DNA of 64,000 nucleotides from Daldinia sp. FL1419 (Eukaryota; Ascomycota; Sordariomycetes; Xylariales; Hypoxylaceae). Position 1 is the first letter of the stretch. Every line of letters begins with the position of its first letter. A model generated the notes under the pieces. That model searched no databases, was not told the DNA's origin, and saw only the letters and a program-made list of their open reading frames with translations. Positions 35,567 to 48,224 of the stretch are shown in pieces. A program made the translations under genes and the position numbers. The DNA lies in NCBI GenBank assembly GCA_025201765.1, contig MU623340.1, positions 372,001-436,000 on the forward strand, written 5' to 3'.

Positions 35567-38500
35567 TTAGACGATCATGCTCTTAGTCCTCGAGTGAACT
35601 CTTCTAGTCTCGGCGCGCTTTCGAAGCATCTCTTCCCGCTTAAGGACGAGTTCGCACCACTTTCGGCGGGAGCTAGGAGCATTGGTATTGTCCTCCTCCT
35701 CGCCAGTTCGGCCAATGACGTCGCCAAGGACCTTCATCCAGCCTTGCTTGTCTTCGCGAGTGTCGGCATAAAAGTCGATAATCTCGCCGTTGTTGAAACG
35801 GATACGGAAACCTTCCTCAACGAACATGTAGCCTTCTTCCTCTTCCGCAAAGGCAGAGCGACGTCTTTTACCACCGCGACCCATAGTCTCAGGGTCAGTC
35901 AACTGTCGGCGGTCATCAATAAGTCGCTTGGCATTGGAGAGGTTGATGGTAGCGCGGGGCTGGCGGGTTGTCTCGTGATAAGCGGTAAGCTTGGTACCAA
36001 CAAGTTTAAAGTAGCGACGACGCCAGTACTATCAATTCATCAGATTAGTGATCGAATCCTCAAAAGGTGTATATTAAAGGGGAAACTTACAGGGCAATCT
36101 CCGCCTTGCTGGCTAAGGTGGCCTTCCCAGTTTCTAGATAGTCTCTCTTCGGCAGCCTTCAACTCTCGGATACACATATTCATACTCTTTGGCATATCGT
36201 CATTTGTCGATCCTTTAGGTCGTGGCACGAAGAGGAGTTGCACCTCCAGTTTGCCAATCTTATAAGGCGCTCGGCGAACAACAGAGTTGCTAGGAACACC
36301 GGAGCGCTTACTCTTGACGCTGTTGGCAAAGTTGGGCTCTTCGGTTGCCCATTCGTTGAAAGTTGCAATCTCCACCATGTATGGTCGCCCATAGCAGCGG
36401 GATTCGTGCTCCTTAAGGCAGACGTATGCGCGTGCAAAAGTTCCATCCTCTGCTGCAAGAGGTGATAGTAGGTCCCACGCTGTGGGAACAATACTCCTCT
36501 GTTTAGAAGCGGCATCGCGCTGGGCCTGTGCATAGGCTTCCTCCTCCGCGCGTTGACGAGCTTCCATTTCCTTTCGCTTTTTGGGGCTAGCAAAGACACG
36601 CGAAAAGGTAGAGGATTTAGGTTTCAACGCCTTGGTGGGCGCCACTGTTACGCGTTCGGGTGCAGGCTTTTCTAGTTTTACGTTGAGGGTAAGTTGGAAT
36701 TCCAACTCGTTAGGGACAACCAGTTCAAACTCCTGGCCGATTGGGGCGTTGCGAGCCAGCTCCAACCAAGAGGTGGTCACACAGTGTACACCGTTATCGA
36801 GAGTAAGGCTAAACCACGTTCGCTCATCTCGAAGCAAGTCAGTACTTATCCAAGATACTCGGGAATATCAGTTTTAAAGAAAACTTACTCTTGGGTAAGG
36901 GAAGATCCAGATCCTTCACGCCCATCACCTTAACAAATAGCCTACCTCGCTCGCCGCATTCTTCAGTCGCCAATTCGTGGCTGTCTTCTTCGGGTAACGA
37001 ATTCATCGCAGTTGAATTGCTTTCGTGGCCTGGCAGAGGTGGTACTTGGCCGCTAGGGATATGGCGCTTCTTGACGCTTTTCCTGTGCTTACCATTCCAA
37101 GGTTCAACAGTCCACGATTGAGGGCGCTGCTGCTTGATTGGAGAATTTCCAGCAGAGCGGGTGCCAGCTCGAGCTTCTTCTGTTTCTTTGTCGCTAGCAG
37201 TAACAAGCTTGGTGTTTTGGCGCATGAGGTAACCTCGCTGTCGTTGGGGAGCAATGTCAGTCTTGGCTGTTCCACGGTATAAATTAACTTTGTTGGTGTT
37301 GAGACGATCGTAGCCTGACACTTGTCTTTGCGGCTCGTCGTCTGTGGCAACAGAGTAAAAAGAGTGGGGGAGGGATTGGTTATTGACCTTTTGTGCCTCA
37401 ATGACCCGTTCGAAATCCTGATCTAGACTAAGGCCCAAGTCGAGATCTAAAGTTAAACTACGCTGCTTGAAACTTGGGTGTCGGTCGATATAATCGTCGC
37501 CGGTGGGAACGTCAAGTGTATCAGATGACAGGTCTTGAGAAAGACGATTACGATGTCTGTCGGGGATCGGTGGAACTATAGGTGCAACTTCCCGGCTGAC
37601 TTGTCGGCGGGCTTCACGCATACTGATAATGTCAGATGGCGTGGCAGAAGCGCGAGTCTTCAGCTTGGAGCCAGAGGAAGATTTAATGGTTGCTTCCCGC
37701 TCTGGAATAGCCGGCGATTCAATTACGTCTTCCTCAGCCTCTTCTTCCGTTTCCTTCGCTTCCTCAATTACCTTTTGTTCTTGAGCCTCTTGAGCCTCCT
37801 CAACCTCCTCCTCCTCTTCTTCTTCGTCGTAGTCCTCGTCGTCATCAGAAATAGGATGGTGAATAACAGATTCAGGAGTACCTGGCTCCGATTCATACTC
37901 CTCATCTTCAGGATCTCCCCACCCGGAACCATCGTATACTGGTTTCGAAATAGGCTTTTCTGGGGTCTTTGACCGTTGGTAAGAGTGCGCATCGGACACC
38001 TTGTGGCTTTCTGAATACGTGAGAGCGCCCGCTTCCTTAGGCTTTGGAAGCATGTGAGATTGTAAACTACGAGTGAAATCTACATCTTTGGATGAACTGG
38101 TAATCCGAGGAAGGGTAGCGCTAAAGTTTGTAATAGCACCCTCAAGTACTGGGCTGGCTGCTCGTGGAGTTGTGATGGACTCTTCCTCGGGTTGTGCATC
38201 CTTGGATTGAGGTTTCTCAACCTCGTCAGAGTATTGACTCTCCGTGTCGTCATCATCGTGACTATCTTGACTATCGTGGTCATCGTGATCATCTCTGTTA
38301 TCCCTGTCATTCTGAGTATCCCGGTCACCCTTGTCATCTTTTTGAGATACTACATCTTCATCTTCAGACCGTTGGTATAGGTCATAAACGTCGCCTTTGT
38401 CATCTTCAGGCTCGTGATGGACTACGCTACCCTCGTTTGACTCTTCGTCTTCATCAAGAATTGAATCTTCGATACTAGCGATAGGGATGTCGGGGTCATA

Positions 38501-40265
38501 AGGGGTGTTGTGAGTGAGAAGACTTTGATCAGGACCTGGCGACATGAAGGTGAACTCGGAGTCTTGATCAAGTGTCCTGTTACCATTAACGCGGCGCAGG
38601 ATGGATTGCCGAGAAATGCTTGGAAGCTGGTAATCCATATCCAGCGCAGATAAATCACCGACAGTGTCATCTTCTTCGTTAGCTTCATCATCTCGGTTAT
38701 CGTGATCATCATGGTCCGAATGGTCTTCATGATCGTCATCGCCCGGGCTGGGACTTGTGACCCTATCACCACGGGTGCCAGCTCGTCGCATACGACGCTC
38801 TCGCTGTTGTTCAGCAAAGGTCTTAGCAGAGCTGTCAGACTTGGGGCTTGTTTCGTCTAACATCATGAGCTTAAGTCGTTCCTCTAAAGACATGCTGCCG
38901 TTGCCAATGTTGTGGATATCAGACTTGGTTAATGAAGCAGGCGGCGGTGAAGGGAGACTTCGAGGAGAACCTAGCATTCGCTCTGCGGTAGCAGACAGCC
39001 CATTTGAAGAGGCTGACTGAGAACGAGCATGACCCATTCCAGGGAGAGGGGGAAGTGGACGATGTTCACCGCTAGAAGTGGATGAATCCGTACGAGAATG
39101 CTGCGAGTGGGGAGACATGGCTTGTGATAAGACGCCCTCGGGCATTGGGCTACTATCGTAACGTGCGTCTCGATCTTGACGCCAATCATCGGGTCCAACA
39201 ACTGGAGTCTTGTCCGTGTCTTCTAATGTCGCATCAAAACTATCGTCTTGCCCATCCATTTCACCCCCAGGATAATGACCATAGATATAGTCATCATCTT
39301 CGTCTTCATCTTCGTCATAACTGCCTTCGCGCGAGTCTGTACCGACAGAAGACATGTCAGGGGTTGCCATTTCATACTCATTAATCTGAGGTGGCGCCGC
39401 ATCAAATGTGACAGACTTGGCGTGTCGGTGAAGCGATCTGCCACTTGGAAGTTCATGTTCTTCGAATGACGTATCCGTGAAAACATCGCTATGTAAATCC
39501 TGGCTACTCTTAAGGCGGTTTGAGGATAGTGAAGACTTGGTCGGCGAAGCTTGATCTTTGCTTGGACTAGGCGGTTGAGGTAAAACGGGAACAGGAGATG
39601 AGAGAGAGCCGGTCTTTGTGGGGGTATATAGAGAGATGCTGGTCTGACTATCTGAACGGCCATGGGTTGATCGAAAATTGGTAAAAGCATTGCCCTGGAC
39701 CTTAGCAAGAGGACGCTCGATCGCCGGTATTCGCATTGGGTCATATTCTTGTTTCTGTTCTCGGGCAAACATGGTACTATTTTTCACTCGCGACGCCTTT
39801 TGCAGGCGCTCAATGGAAGAACGCCTAGTGGGCGACGGTGAACCGGCACGACCACCGTACAAGTCGTTTTCGATACTATTATTGACATTGCGATTCTGCC
39901 AAAACAGGCGCGGCGAAGTCGTACCGTCTAGGGGAGATGACTGGAATGGAGATGAATCGGTATTAAGACTCATCTTCTAACGCCACGAGGTCAGCAGAGT
40001 CAAAATGGGGGATCCGAGTTAAATCTAGAATATAATCACCTTTGGAGAAGGGTTCCAGCTCGGTGAGTTTCTTCGCTGTTCAGTGGCTGAAATCTCAGAC
40101 AGCGGACGTGGAATGCTACTCTTAACGGGCGATGTAGTCGGTGTGTTGTTCTTAGCGATACGCAAAGGTTGCGTTACCTATTTTGTGGTCAATTGGCGAC
40201 GTCCTAAGTCAATTCATTCCTTAGATTTTCCTTTATTTACTTACAGGTTGTCCCTCAGAGGCCAT
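35567..40265 (-). CDS. BUD4: BUD4-like septum-site (anillin-related) protein with PH domain
   Basis: Five exons on the minus strand: 40265-40245, 40177-40040, 39976-36889, 36827-36091 and 36028-35567, giving 1481 residues. The true N-terminus lies in two short exons (MASEGQP, then VTQPLRIAKNNTP and RPLSEISATEQRRNSPSW), which match the opening of fungal BUD4. The middle 1000 residues are disordered, with Ser/Pro-rich and extreme Asp/Glu/His-rich tracts. The C-terminus holds an anillin-like region (RTWFSLTLDNGVHCVTTSW, LELARNAPIGQEFELVV) and a PH domain at about 1329-1440 (YWRRRYFKLVGTKLTAYHE, DFYADTREDKQGWMKVL). Family knowledge: Bud4 is a GTP-binding-linked scaffold that organises septins and axial/septation landmarks at the cortex. 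A start at 39971-39973 inside exon 3 is possible but would lose the conserved N-terminus. Confidence 0.92.
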
Positions 40266-42250
40266 ACTGAAAGATAAGCTTGCACAATTATCTCCTGATT
40301 ATTGGCAATTCATGTCTCCCTAAGGAGAAAAAAAATCAACGATTTACAGGAGATATGTTTAAAAAAGATTCGTGGCGGTGCGATGAGGTGCAGAATATGC
40401 GGCCTACGAAGATGTACAGCTCAAAAAATGGCTTTTAAGAGTTGTTTTGACAGGTTTATAGGGTTGCTAGGTTGACGCACCAAGCACCAATCGGTGACAG
40501 CTGTAATGTTTACAAGCGGCTGAAAGTAGGTAAAAGGTAGGGTAATGCCGAGAATGGCTGAGAAGCGGGTTTACAGCTTCGGTCCTCAAGAGGTAATAGT
40601 GTAGAAAGAAAAGAATAGTATATCGTTACGTGGTCAAGAATGAAGACAGAAAAAAAAAAGACACACGACAAACGATATGCTAATTACCAAGTGAAAGATT
40701 ATTCTTTCTTCCCGCAAGAAGGAGAAGGAGAAAAACAAAATGTTATGATGATAATAACAGCGACCGAGGTTCTTGATGACAAGGTTGCAGGAGGTTATTG
40801 GAGGTTATTTGGATGGCGGCGGAGGTAAACAGACATGGGAGTGAATGGCTTGGTGGGGAGTGGGGGATAGCCAGCCAAGCGCTATCGCCCCACCAAACAT
40901 TACAAGTTCCCGCCGCTAAATCTAGGAAGTTGCTAGGAAATCACCTGGAAATCACCGCCGTTCTATCACTGAAGGCAGGTACTCCGTCTAGGTCTATCCA
41001 GGCTTTTCCCGTTCTGGTTGCCCCGCCAACACGATAACTCACGAGCCGCTAACCGGCCTAGGATTATCGTTTGTCTCAAGTTGATCTTAGTTACTGGGAT
41101 ACGTGTGCACCATTATGCACAGAATACAGTAGTATCGTAGTACGTACAGCCATGACCGACTTTCGACTGGACATAACCGACTTTCCGACTTTTCTGCCCT
41201 TTTTTTTTTTTTCTACGAAGAGCCCTATTGCCCGAGCGTTGACATACACCTACACACACCTGCATACATCTAAATAAATTGTTTCCGCATCTCGATATTA
41301 ATTCTCGCAGCCTTTTCTTTTGCCTGCAGAATAAGCAAGACAGTAAACAACGTACCTGGGAAGTATGTAGTTGTTTTTAAATTCATAAATGTACCTATAC
41401 CCAACGAATTTGAGTGCTTATACAAAGTTATGACTTATGCGGCAGACGACATGAATAGATTAGTAAAGTATAATATATACAATGTAAGTACCCGTGGATA
41501 TCATAGTCTTCTGCACCTCTTAGGTAAGATGGTCGAGTATGTGGGTACCTACATCAATGCATTCCATACATGTAGGTAACATGTAGATACACGACATATA
41601 TGTATGTACCTCCATAGGAAACCTTACATGCAGCGTAGGTAGGTATATTTACATGTATACTTACATGTATACATGCTGTACGACTGGAAGAAAAAAAAAA
41701 GAATTCACCCAAATGGTTTTAAACTTGCATGTGTGTTACGAACCCTTTTTATCTGTATTAGCCTCGTATTTGGCGTATCTGGGTACTTTCATTGTTTGGT
41801 TGAGGCTATGGTTTAATTTTACTCTTTAGCCTTTACCAGGAATAGGAGAATAATAGGAGTAGACGAGATCTGTGCTAACGCAACCCTATTCTCTATTTCC
41901 TATTCCCCAACCGTTAGTATTTTCTAATAGTCCGTATTTCCCAATCCGAAAAGCCGCACGTTAATAATTGACAACTCCTCCATTTCTATCTTAATTGATT
42001 CCACAAATCCTTGACCATCAGCAGCCAAATAAACACAACACATCACTCTGAACACAAAATCAATCGCAAACGGTAGACCGCTAGATAAATAAAATATTTG
42101 GATAAAAGGAAGCTTTCTATTAGCTTTTCTTCCTATACCTAAATGACTGGTATCATATGTACCCGCAAAGACGCCGCCGTATGCCGCACTATATATAAAG
42201 AAGATTATTATCATACATTAATTAACCATTAGTTATTCTTTTTTTTTAAT
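40266..42250. other. Promoter side of BUD4 and 3' side of the H+-ATPase gene
   Basis: No gene seen. Holds a long imperfect hairpin at 40850-40896, T-tract near 41199-41211, and a cluster of ATGTATAC/TAGGTA repeats at about 41545-41675. Confidence 0.45.
40850..40896. repeat. Interrupted inverted repeat upstream of BUD4
   Basis: TTGGTGGGG (40850-40858) pairs with CCCCACCAA (40888-40896), and GATAGC (40866-40871) pairs with GCTATC (40881-40886), with a 7-base bulge on one side, a single-base bulge (G40887) on the other and a 9-base loop. Function unknown. Confidence 0.5.
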
Positions 42251-45200
42251 TTATTCTTCTTCCTCGACCACTTGCTTTTGAGCAATGTAGAAGCGGTCAC
42301 CCTTATCATCCCTCTCGTGCTCTATCGCAACCTTGCTTAGATGCGTAAGGATGTTCTCCATCATGGTATCCTGGGCCGATCTCTTCTTACGGCCGAGGTC
42401 GTTGAGACTTTGCATGCGAGTCATCATCTGGTAAATGATAGCAATGACGATGACACATGCAATCGAGTAAATCCAGACGACAACAATGGTCAAGATATCA
42501 GTAGTACCGTTCTCGGACAGCTTAGAAGACATGGAAATCGGGCTGGAGGGCTCACCCAGACCGCCCGAGAACCAACCGAAGCCAGCGAACAGAGATGCAA
42601 GGATATCAACACCGAAGATAGCGCCGACTAACTGCCATGAAGGATATGTCTCGAAGCCACGTGTGACGAAGATAAGCCAGTTCTCGGTAAGCGATACCTG
42701 GAGGAAGATGATTTCTTGTACGCTACCGTATTCCTGAATAACGCCACCAGGGAGCCAAAGCGTGCCGCGAAGGACCCAGGTACCGAGAGCAAGTAGAGCG
42801 CCAAGAACAACACTGATAATCCAGATCTTAGGGAGTTGCCACTCCACAGGTCGCTTTTCGTAGTGAGCAGTATCGTAAGCAACAGCAATAGTAGCCAAAT
42901 CAGCGAAGAGAGCAAGGAAGACGATCAGATCCGCACGAATGGTTTCGTTGATGATGATCATAGATGTAACCAAGTAGATCTCGAGATGCAAGCAGAGAGC
43001 AATACGGTATTGGATGTAAGCCTTCATGCGCTGGAAGATTTGACGGGAGATCTTGATAGCAGAGACGATTGTGCTGAGACCAGGAGCAAGGAACACGATA
43101 TCAGCAGCAGCCTGAGCAGCTTCAGTAGCACCTTCGACGGCAATACCACAGTCAGACTTCTTTAGCGAGGGAGCATCGTTGACACCGTCACCAGTCATAG
43201 CCGTCAAGTGACCACGCTGCTGAAGCATTTCGACTACCTGGTACTTGTGCTCGGGGAAAACCTCAGCAAATCCATCAGCCCGTTCGCAGAGATCGTGGAC
43301 AGCCGTACCAGCCATATCACTGTGGAGCAGCTTGTCCGAGTTGTAAACCTTGGTACCAAGAGCAAGCATGCGGCAAGTCTCCTTAGCAATAGCGATAGCG
43401 TCACCAGTAAGCATCTTAACAGATAGTCCAAGAGCCTGGGCTTCAGCGATGGTTTGGGCAGTGTCGGAACGGGGAGGGTCGAACAGAGAGATCATGCCAA
43501 GCATTTCCCATGGGCCATCTTCTTCCTGAACGGCGACCGCAAGAGAACGGAAACCGCGACGGGCAAATTCAGTGGCCTTCTCCTTGAAGAGGTTAGCTTG
43601 CTCTTCGGTGCAGTTAGTCAATGCTAGAACAGCCTTGGGAGCACCCTTCGCGCAAGTGTAGCGAACACCTTTGTGGGTGCAGACAGCAGTAATCCTCTTA
43701 GAAACAGGGTCGAAAGGAGTGAACTTTTCGGTCTTCCAGCCTTCGCTAATCATCTCTTTAGCCTTGGGGTAGCGCTTGAGAGTAAGGACGGTGATCTTGT
43801 CAATAGGGTCGAGAGCCTTGATGTTGTGAGAAGAAGCCAAAGCAGCGACAGCCATCATCCAGTTGATATCGACACCCTCCATCACGAAAGGTTCACGGAC
43901 GGAAAGCTGGTTAGCCGTTAGAGTACCGGTCTTGTCGGAGCAGAGAATGTCAACACCAGCAAGCGACTCGATAGCGGTAAGCTTCTGTACGATAGCCTTC
44001 TCCTTAGCGAGGTATGCGGCACCGACAGCCAAAGTGGTGGTAGTAACGACAGGTAAACCAACGGGGACACCGATGATCAGGAGGATAAGCGCGTAGGTGA
44101 GCAAGTTGTTGGAGCTCTCTTCTTCAGGAGCGACGATGTGAAGGTTGCGGTAGAATCCACCAATCCAAGAAACGAGAATCCAGAAGACGACCAAAACGAG
44201 CAGAGTAGTACCGATAGAGTCCATGATAGCCTTGAAGTGACCAGAATCCTTAGCACCCTGTACAAGGCTAGCAGTCTTTCCGACGAACGAAGCCTGAGCA
44301 CCAGAAGTGACGACAGCGTACGCCTTGCCGCGCTTGCAACCAGTAGTGTAGTAAACGGTATCGGTCATGTACTTCTCGACAGCAAGGGATTCACCAGTGA
44401 TAGCACTCTGGTCGATAGCAACAATCGCATGACCAATCTGAGGGGTTTCTTCACCGTCTTCGTCGAGTTTCTCCCCACGCGGTGATGAGACATCTTGAGC
44501 TGAAAGTTCCGTCCTGTACGCGGCCTGTCCGTTGGGGTTTTCATAGTCGCAAATAAGACGAGCGTCACCGGCAACAACGTGGCCTTCTTCAATGATGATC
44601 TAAAGAAAGTTAGCATCCCAGCTGAGCCGAGCGAGTATAGAATAGAACTTACAATGTCACCAGGTACCAATTCTCGAGCCTTGATCTCCTTCTCTTGACC
44701 ATCACGGACAACATGAGCCTTCATAGCAATATCTCCCTTCAGACTAGCGACAACGTCGGCAGCCTGCTTTTCTTGGTACCAACCGACGACAGCGTTTAGA
44801 AGTAGAATACCGATAATGATAGCGCCGTCCAGCCAATCTTCCATAGCAAGAGCAATGATAACAGCAACCTCCATGACTATTGAATTTGTTAGTTGATGAA
44901 CACGTTTAAGCAATCAGAAGCGCAGCACGAACCGTATAGGACAGGACCGCGGAAGAAACCGATAAACTTGAGCAACATGTTTTCCTTCTCAGTTGCCAGT
45001 TCGTTCCATCCAGCATATTTTCGTCTCCTCTCGACTTCCATCGAAGAGAGACCTTCTTTGATGTCCGTGTTCAGCCAGTCGACGGGCGTCTCGAAGTCGC
45101 TAAGAGACGCGCGAGCATAGCCGCTCTTGCCACCCATCCAGAATGCCCACCATGGCCTCTTCTGTTCTTGTTCGGAGAAGTCTTCTTCTGCTCCTTCCGC

Positions 45201-45503
45201 ATTTGGATCCCTATACGTGTCGACATAACGAATTAAGCTGGAGAATGTGTTAGCTAATATCGAATACTCTCGTCTCTGCTAGGAGACTAACGCTCTATAT
45301 TCATCCAAGTAAGGATTGTCGCCGTGGTTGTTCTTGTCGACGTCGACATCGTTATTCCTCTGAGACTCGGTCAAGAAGCTACCGGCTTCTAGGTCTTGTT
45401 CGGTTGATGAGCCGTCGAGTTCGGTGTCGTTGTCGGTGTAGTTTGCGGGGGCCACCTCCTTATGATGGCTAAAAGCCTTCAATTTCCTAAAGCTAGGTGC
45501 CAT
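42251..45503 (-). CDS. PMA1: Plasma-membrane H+-ATPase, P-type (type IIIA), extended N-terminus
   Basis: Exons 45503-45292, 45237-44933, 44876-44653 and 44599-42251 give 1029 residues, about 100 longer than yeast Pma1. Phosphorylation motif CSDKTGTLTAN has Asp at about 469; also seen are SAITGESLAV, the helix-4 stretch IIGVPVGLPVV, KGAPKAVL, MLTGDAIAIAKE and TGDGVNDAPSLKKSDCGIAV. About ten membrane helices are present. The additional N-terminus is acidic, with YLDEYRALIRYVDTYRDP and RPWWAFWMGG, a form typical of a second PMA class in filamentous fungi (family recollection). The short C-tail (DRFYIAQKQVVEEEE) differs from the yeast autoinhibitory tail. Role: ATP-driven proton export across the plasma membrane. 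The second intron has an unusual GTTCGT donor, but it is the only splice giving the conserved GPVLYVMEVA. A GA-rich tract precedes the start. Confidence 0.95.
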
Positions 45504-48224
45504 GGTAGCCCTTGATACAGCCCAGCTGTATTAGAGAATAGGCGAAAATGAGCGATGGAAGAGTTGGTCAAGATATGAGAGAGTGGAGAGTGGAGAGGGG
45601 AGAGGGGAGAGTAGAGAGGGGAGAGGGGATAAGAGAGTGACGAGAGTGATAGATCAAAACAAAGCTCTATTCTGAAGGTTGAGGACTACTCTACTTATAG
45701 AATTACTTAACGAGCGAAAAGGTAAACGGCACCGGTGACCATAGCGAAACTCTTGGCTAGTCAACTTTGAAGCAGCCCCGGGAGACACCATTTTGCAAGG
45801 GAAGATGATCCACAGACAAGCTATGGAAATAGCAGAGCGACTTTCATTTAGTCCGAGGCGACAATCTGAAGCTTGTCGTGAAAGCAGCTACTAAGATTTC
45901 CATCCACATTGAAGCTTTGAAATGAGATGCATTGACCTATCAGCGGCCGAGTAGCGGTTGTATTAGTGGTAGGGGTCTTTCCGACAAAAAGGCCCGTGGT
46001 ATATTGTCGATCCGTTTCGAGTCGACAATTGCGGCTACCTCGATATAATTCGACGGTAGTATTTAGCCAAGACACGGGCAAATACCGCGGCTACGAAAAT
46101 GCCTCACCGGACGCGGTTCGTTGGTGATCGATCTCATACGCGAGTCTGGGGTCATCGTAGAGACAGTACGGATCCGTACACACGTAAGTCCCCTTGCCAC
46201 GGTTTCAGCACTGACCAGAGATGAAACCGCCGCTCGTTGGACTTGGAAGTGCAGCACGTGACGAATTATACTATCTATGGACCTGCTACCCCCGGCGCTG
46301 AGCAAAGAAACATTACCGTATCGAAACGGGAATAACCCGTAGCCAAGCTGTCCGGCTAGCCTCTCACGGGGTTCCCGTCTCGGCTCTCCAGAAGATACCG
46401 GCTGCCAAGGTGAGTTTTATCAGAGATCATCGCTTCTAGAAATAGCTAAGACAATACAGAAACAAACATGAATAAATAACTATACTATTAATAAACTTGT
46501 GTTTGGAGTTTTGCTGCAAGTTATTTTCCTTGTTACGATGCTCGAGCTCGTAACTCGTCTACAAGTCATACCGGCGAACGAGACGAGAAGAGTTAGTAAT
46601 CCAGGTAACTAATCAAATCATAAGTCAATCATCAAATGTCGGCTAGGCGAGATGGACGATAGAGCCTCGAAGCTTAGAGTTAGTGTTAAGCCCCTCGGAA
46701 ATGAATCTTAACGTCATTTCTAGCTGCGGCCTTTTTGGAAGAACAAGGGATGAGCTATAATAGCGAGCACATCCTAGTTAATCGCACCTATTATGGTAGC
46801 CCGTAGATCTATCGTGATCCTTGAAACCCCACGGGAAAAACAGCCTCACATCGTCTAGCTCATCTAGGCTCTGGCATTGCGATAAGATACTAGGTTACCC
46901 AATTGGCAAGAAATTGCTGTGGCGCCTTCATTCAAGCCTAGCTAGTCGAGATTGGGGCCCCAGCGGAACTACTCCTTCTCCTGCTGCTACTACAGTGTGC
47001 TCATTAGACATTAGATAGGTTTGCATTATATCATAATCAACCTAACCTTATGTCGATAGTAATTCGTACCCGGAACAAAATGTCCACTTTTGCGGATATA
47101 CGAGTTCTCGCACTAAGCTGACCGACTGATGAAACTCGAATACGTTAGATGGCCGCTTGCTCTGCAACCTCGGAGAGACAGGAAGACGTATGGAGGGAAA
47201 GAAAAGAAAAAAAAAGAAAAAAAAAGAAGTGAAATGTTACTATCTGCTGGCGTATACGTCGACGATGTGGCGTAAGAGACTATGCAGAAAATCACAAGTA
47301 AAAAAATAAAGAATAAAAAAGGTCACACCAGTCATATCGAAGCAGCAGAAGTCGAGATCATAGGGGTTCTCTTGGCCAAAACCCTTGGCATAAGTGGTGC
47401 GGCGACCACGGTGTTGACCAATGGGAATGAGTTCGATGACCCAGCCGAGTCGCCAAGGATTTCGACAGCCTCAAGGACAAAAGCTTGGTTCATCCAGTCG
47501 TCCAGTCCTGCCAGTCCAACTTCATACACAATGCATACGTTTAGGGAGATAGGGATGAAATTCCATTTCTCCAATCCGACCTGTGGGTTTCCTTGCGTAT
47601 TTGTCCAATAATAACGCATTTTCTGAACTCCCCCAGCATCGAGCAATCTCAACTGCCGGAGAATGATTACGCAAAAAGCGATATTGCGCTCTGCACTGAT
47701 AAAAGGAGAAGATTTTGGCTAAGGACAGCGGTTTGAAATGAACGGACAAGGTATCGAGGCACCCCTTTACATAAAGGTTCCATAATATTTTATGTAAGCC
47801 AATTTAGTCCCTACCTGCCTTATGCAGATTAGGGGGGGGGTATAACCTAACCGTTAATTATGTAGTAGTGTAAATTAGCTAGCCTACCTATGTAGATAGG
47901 TACCTCGATACATCTTAAGGGGGACTGCACTAGCCCAGACCTCGGGCACCTATGATGCACTAACCTCCTTACGTGCTGTATGTAGGTTAGACCTGGACCC
48001 CGTTTTACCTCATATCCCCCTCGAGGTAAAATAGTTATTCCGGAGGCCGCAACAACATCCTAGGTAGGTTTGTAATCGATAAGATAACGAATTATTTTTC
48101 CAAGCCCACTTAGAGACTTCGGCTGTCTCCAACAGTCTCACTAAAGGAAGTTGGATGGTTGTCGTTGCAAAAGTTAACCATTCCAACTTCAATATTTCCA
48201 ATTCGCTATCGCAATTCTAACATC
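45504..48224. other. Divergent intergenic region between H+-ATPase and DBP9
   Basis: About 2.7 kb, mainly promoter of the ATPase. Overlapping frames on both strands at 47282-47652 lack motifs. Contains poly-A near 47205-47226 and TAGGTACCT motif near 47895. Confidence 0.45.
45577..45645 (-). promoter_or_regulatory. GA/CT-rich promoter tract of the H+-ATPase gene
   Basis: About 70 bases of almost pure purine on the plus strand (GAGAGTGGAGAG, GAGGGGAGAGG repeats), i.e. a CT-rich tract on the gene's sense strand, starting about 75 bp before the ATG. Such pyrimidine tracts mark transcription starts of highly expressed fungal genes (family knowledge). Confidence 0.5.

Noticed and set aside
38192..38380. 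Hydrophobic Val/Ile-rich open frame on the plus strand
   Set aside because: It is the antisense shadow of BUD4's Asp/His codons (GAT/GAC/CAT read backwards give ATC/GTC/ATG).
47282..47652. Overlapping frames on both strands between the H+-ATPase and DBP9 genes
   Set aside because: Neither translation shows a recognisable motif or splice-consistent extension.
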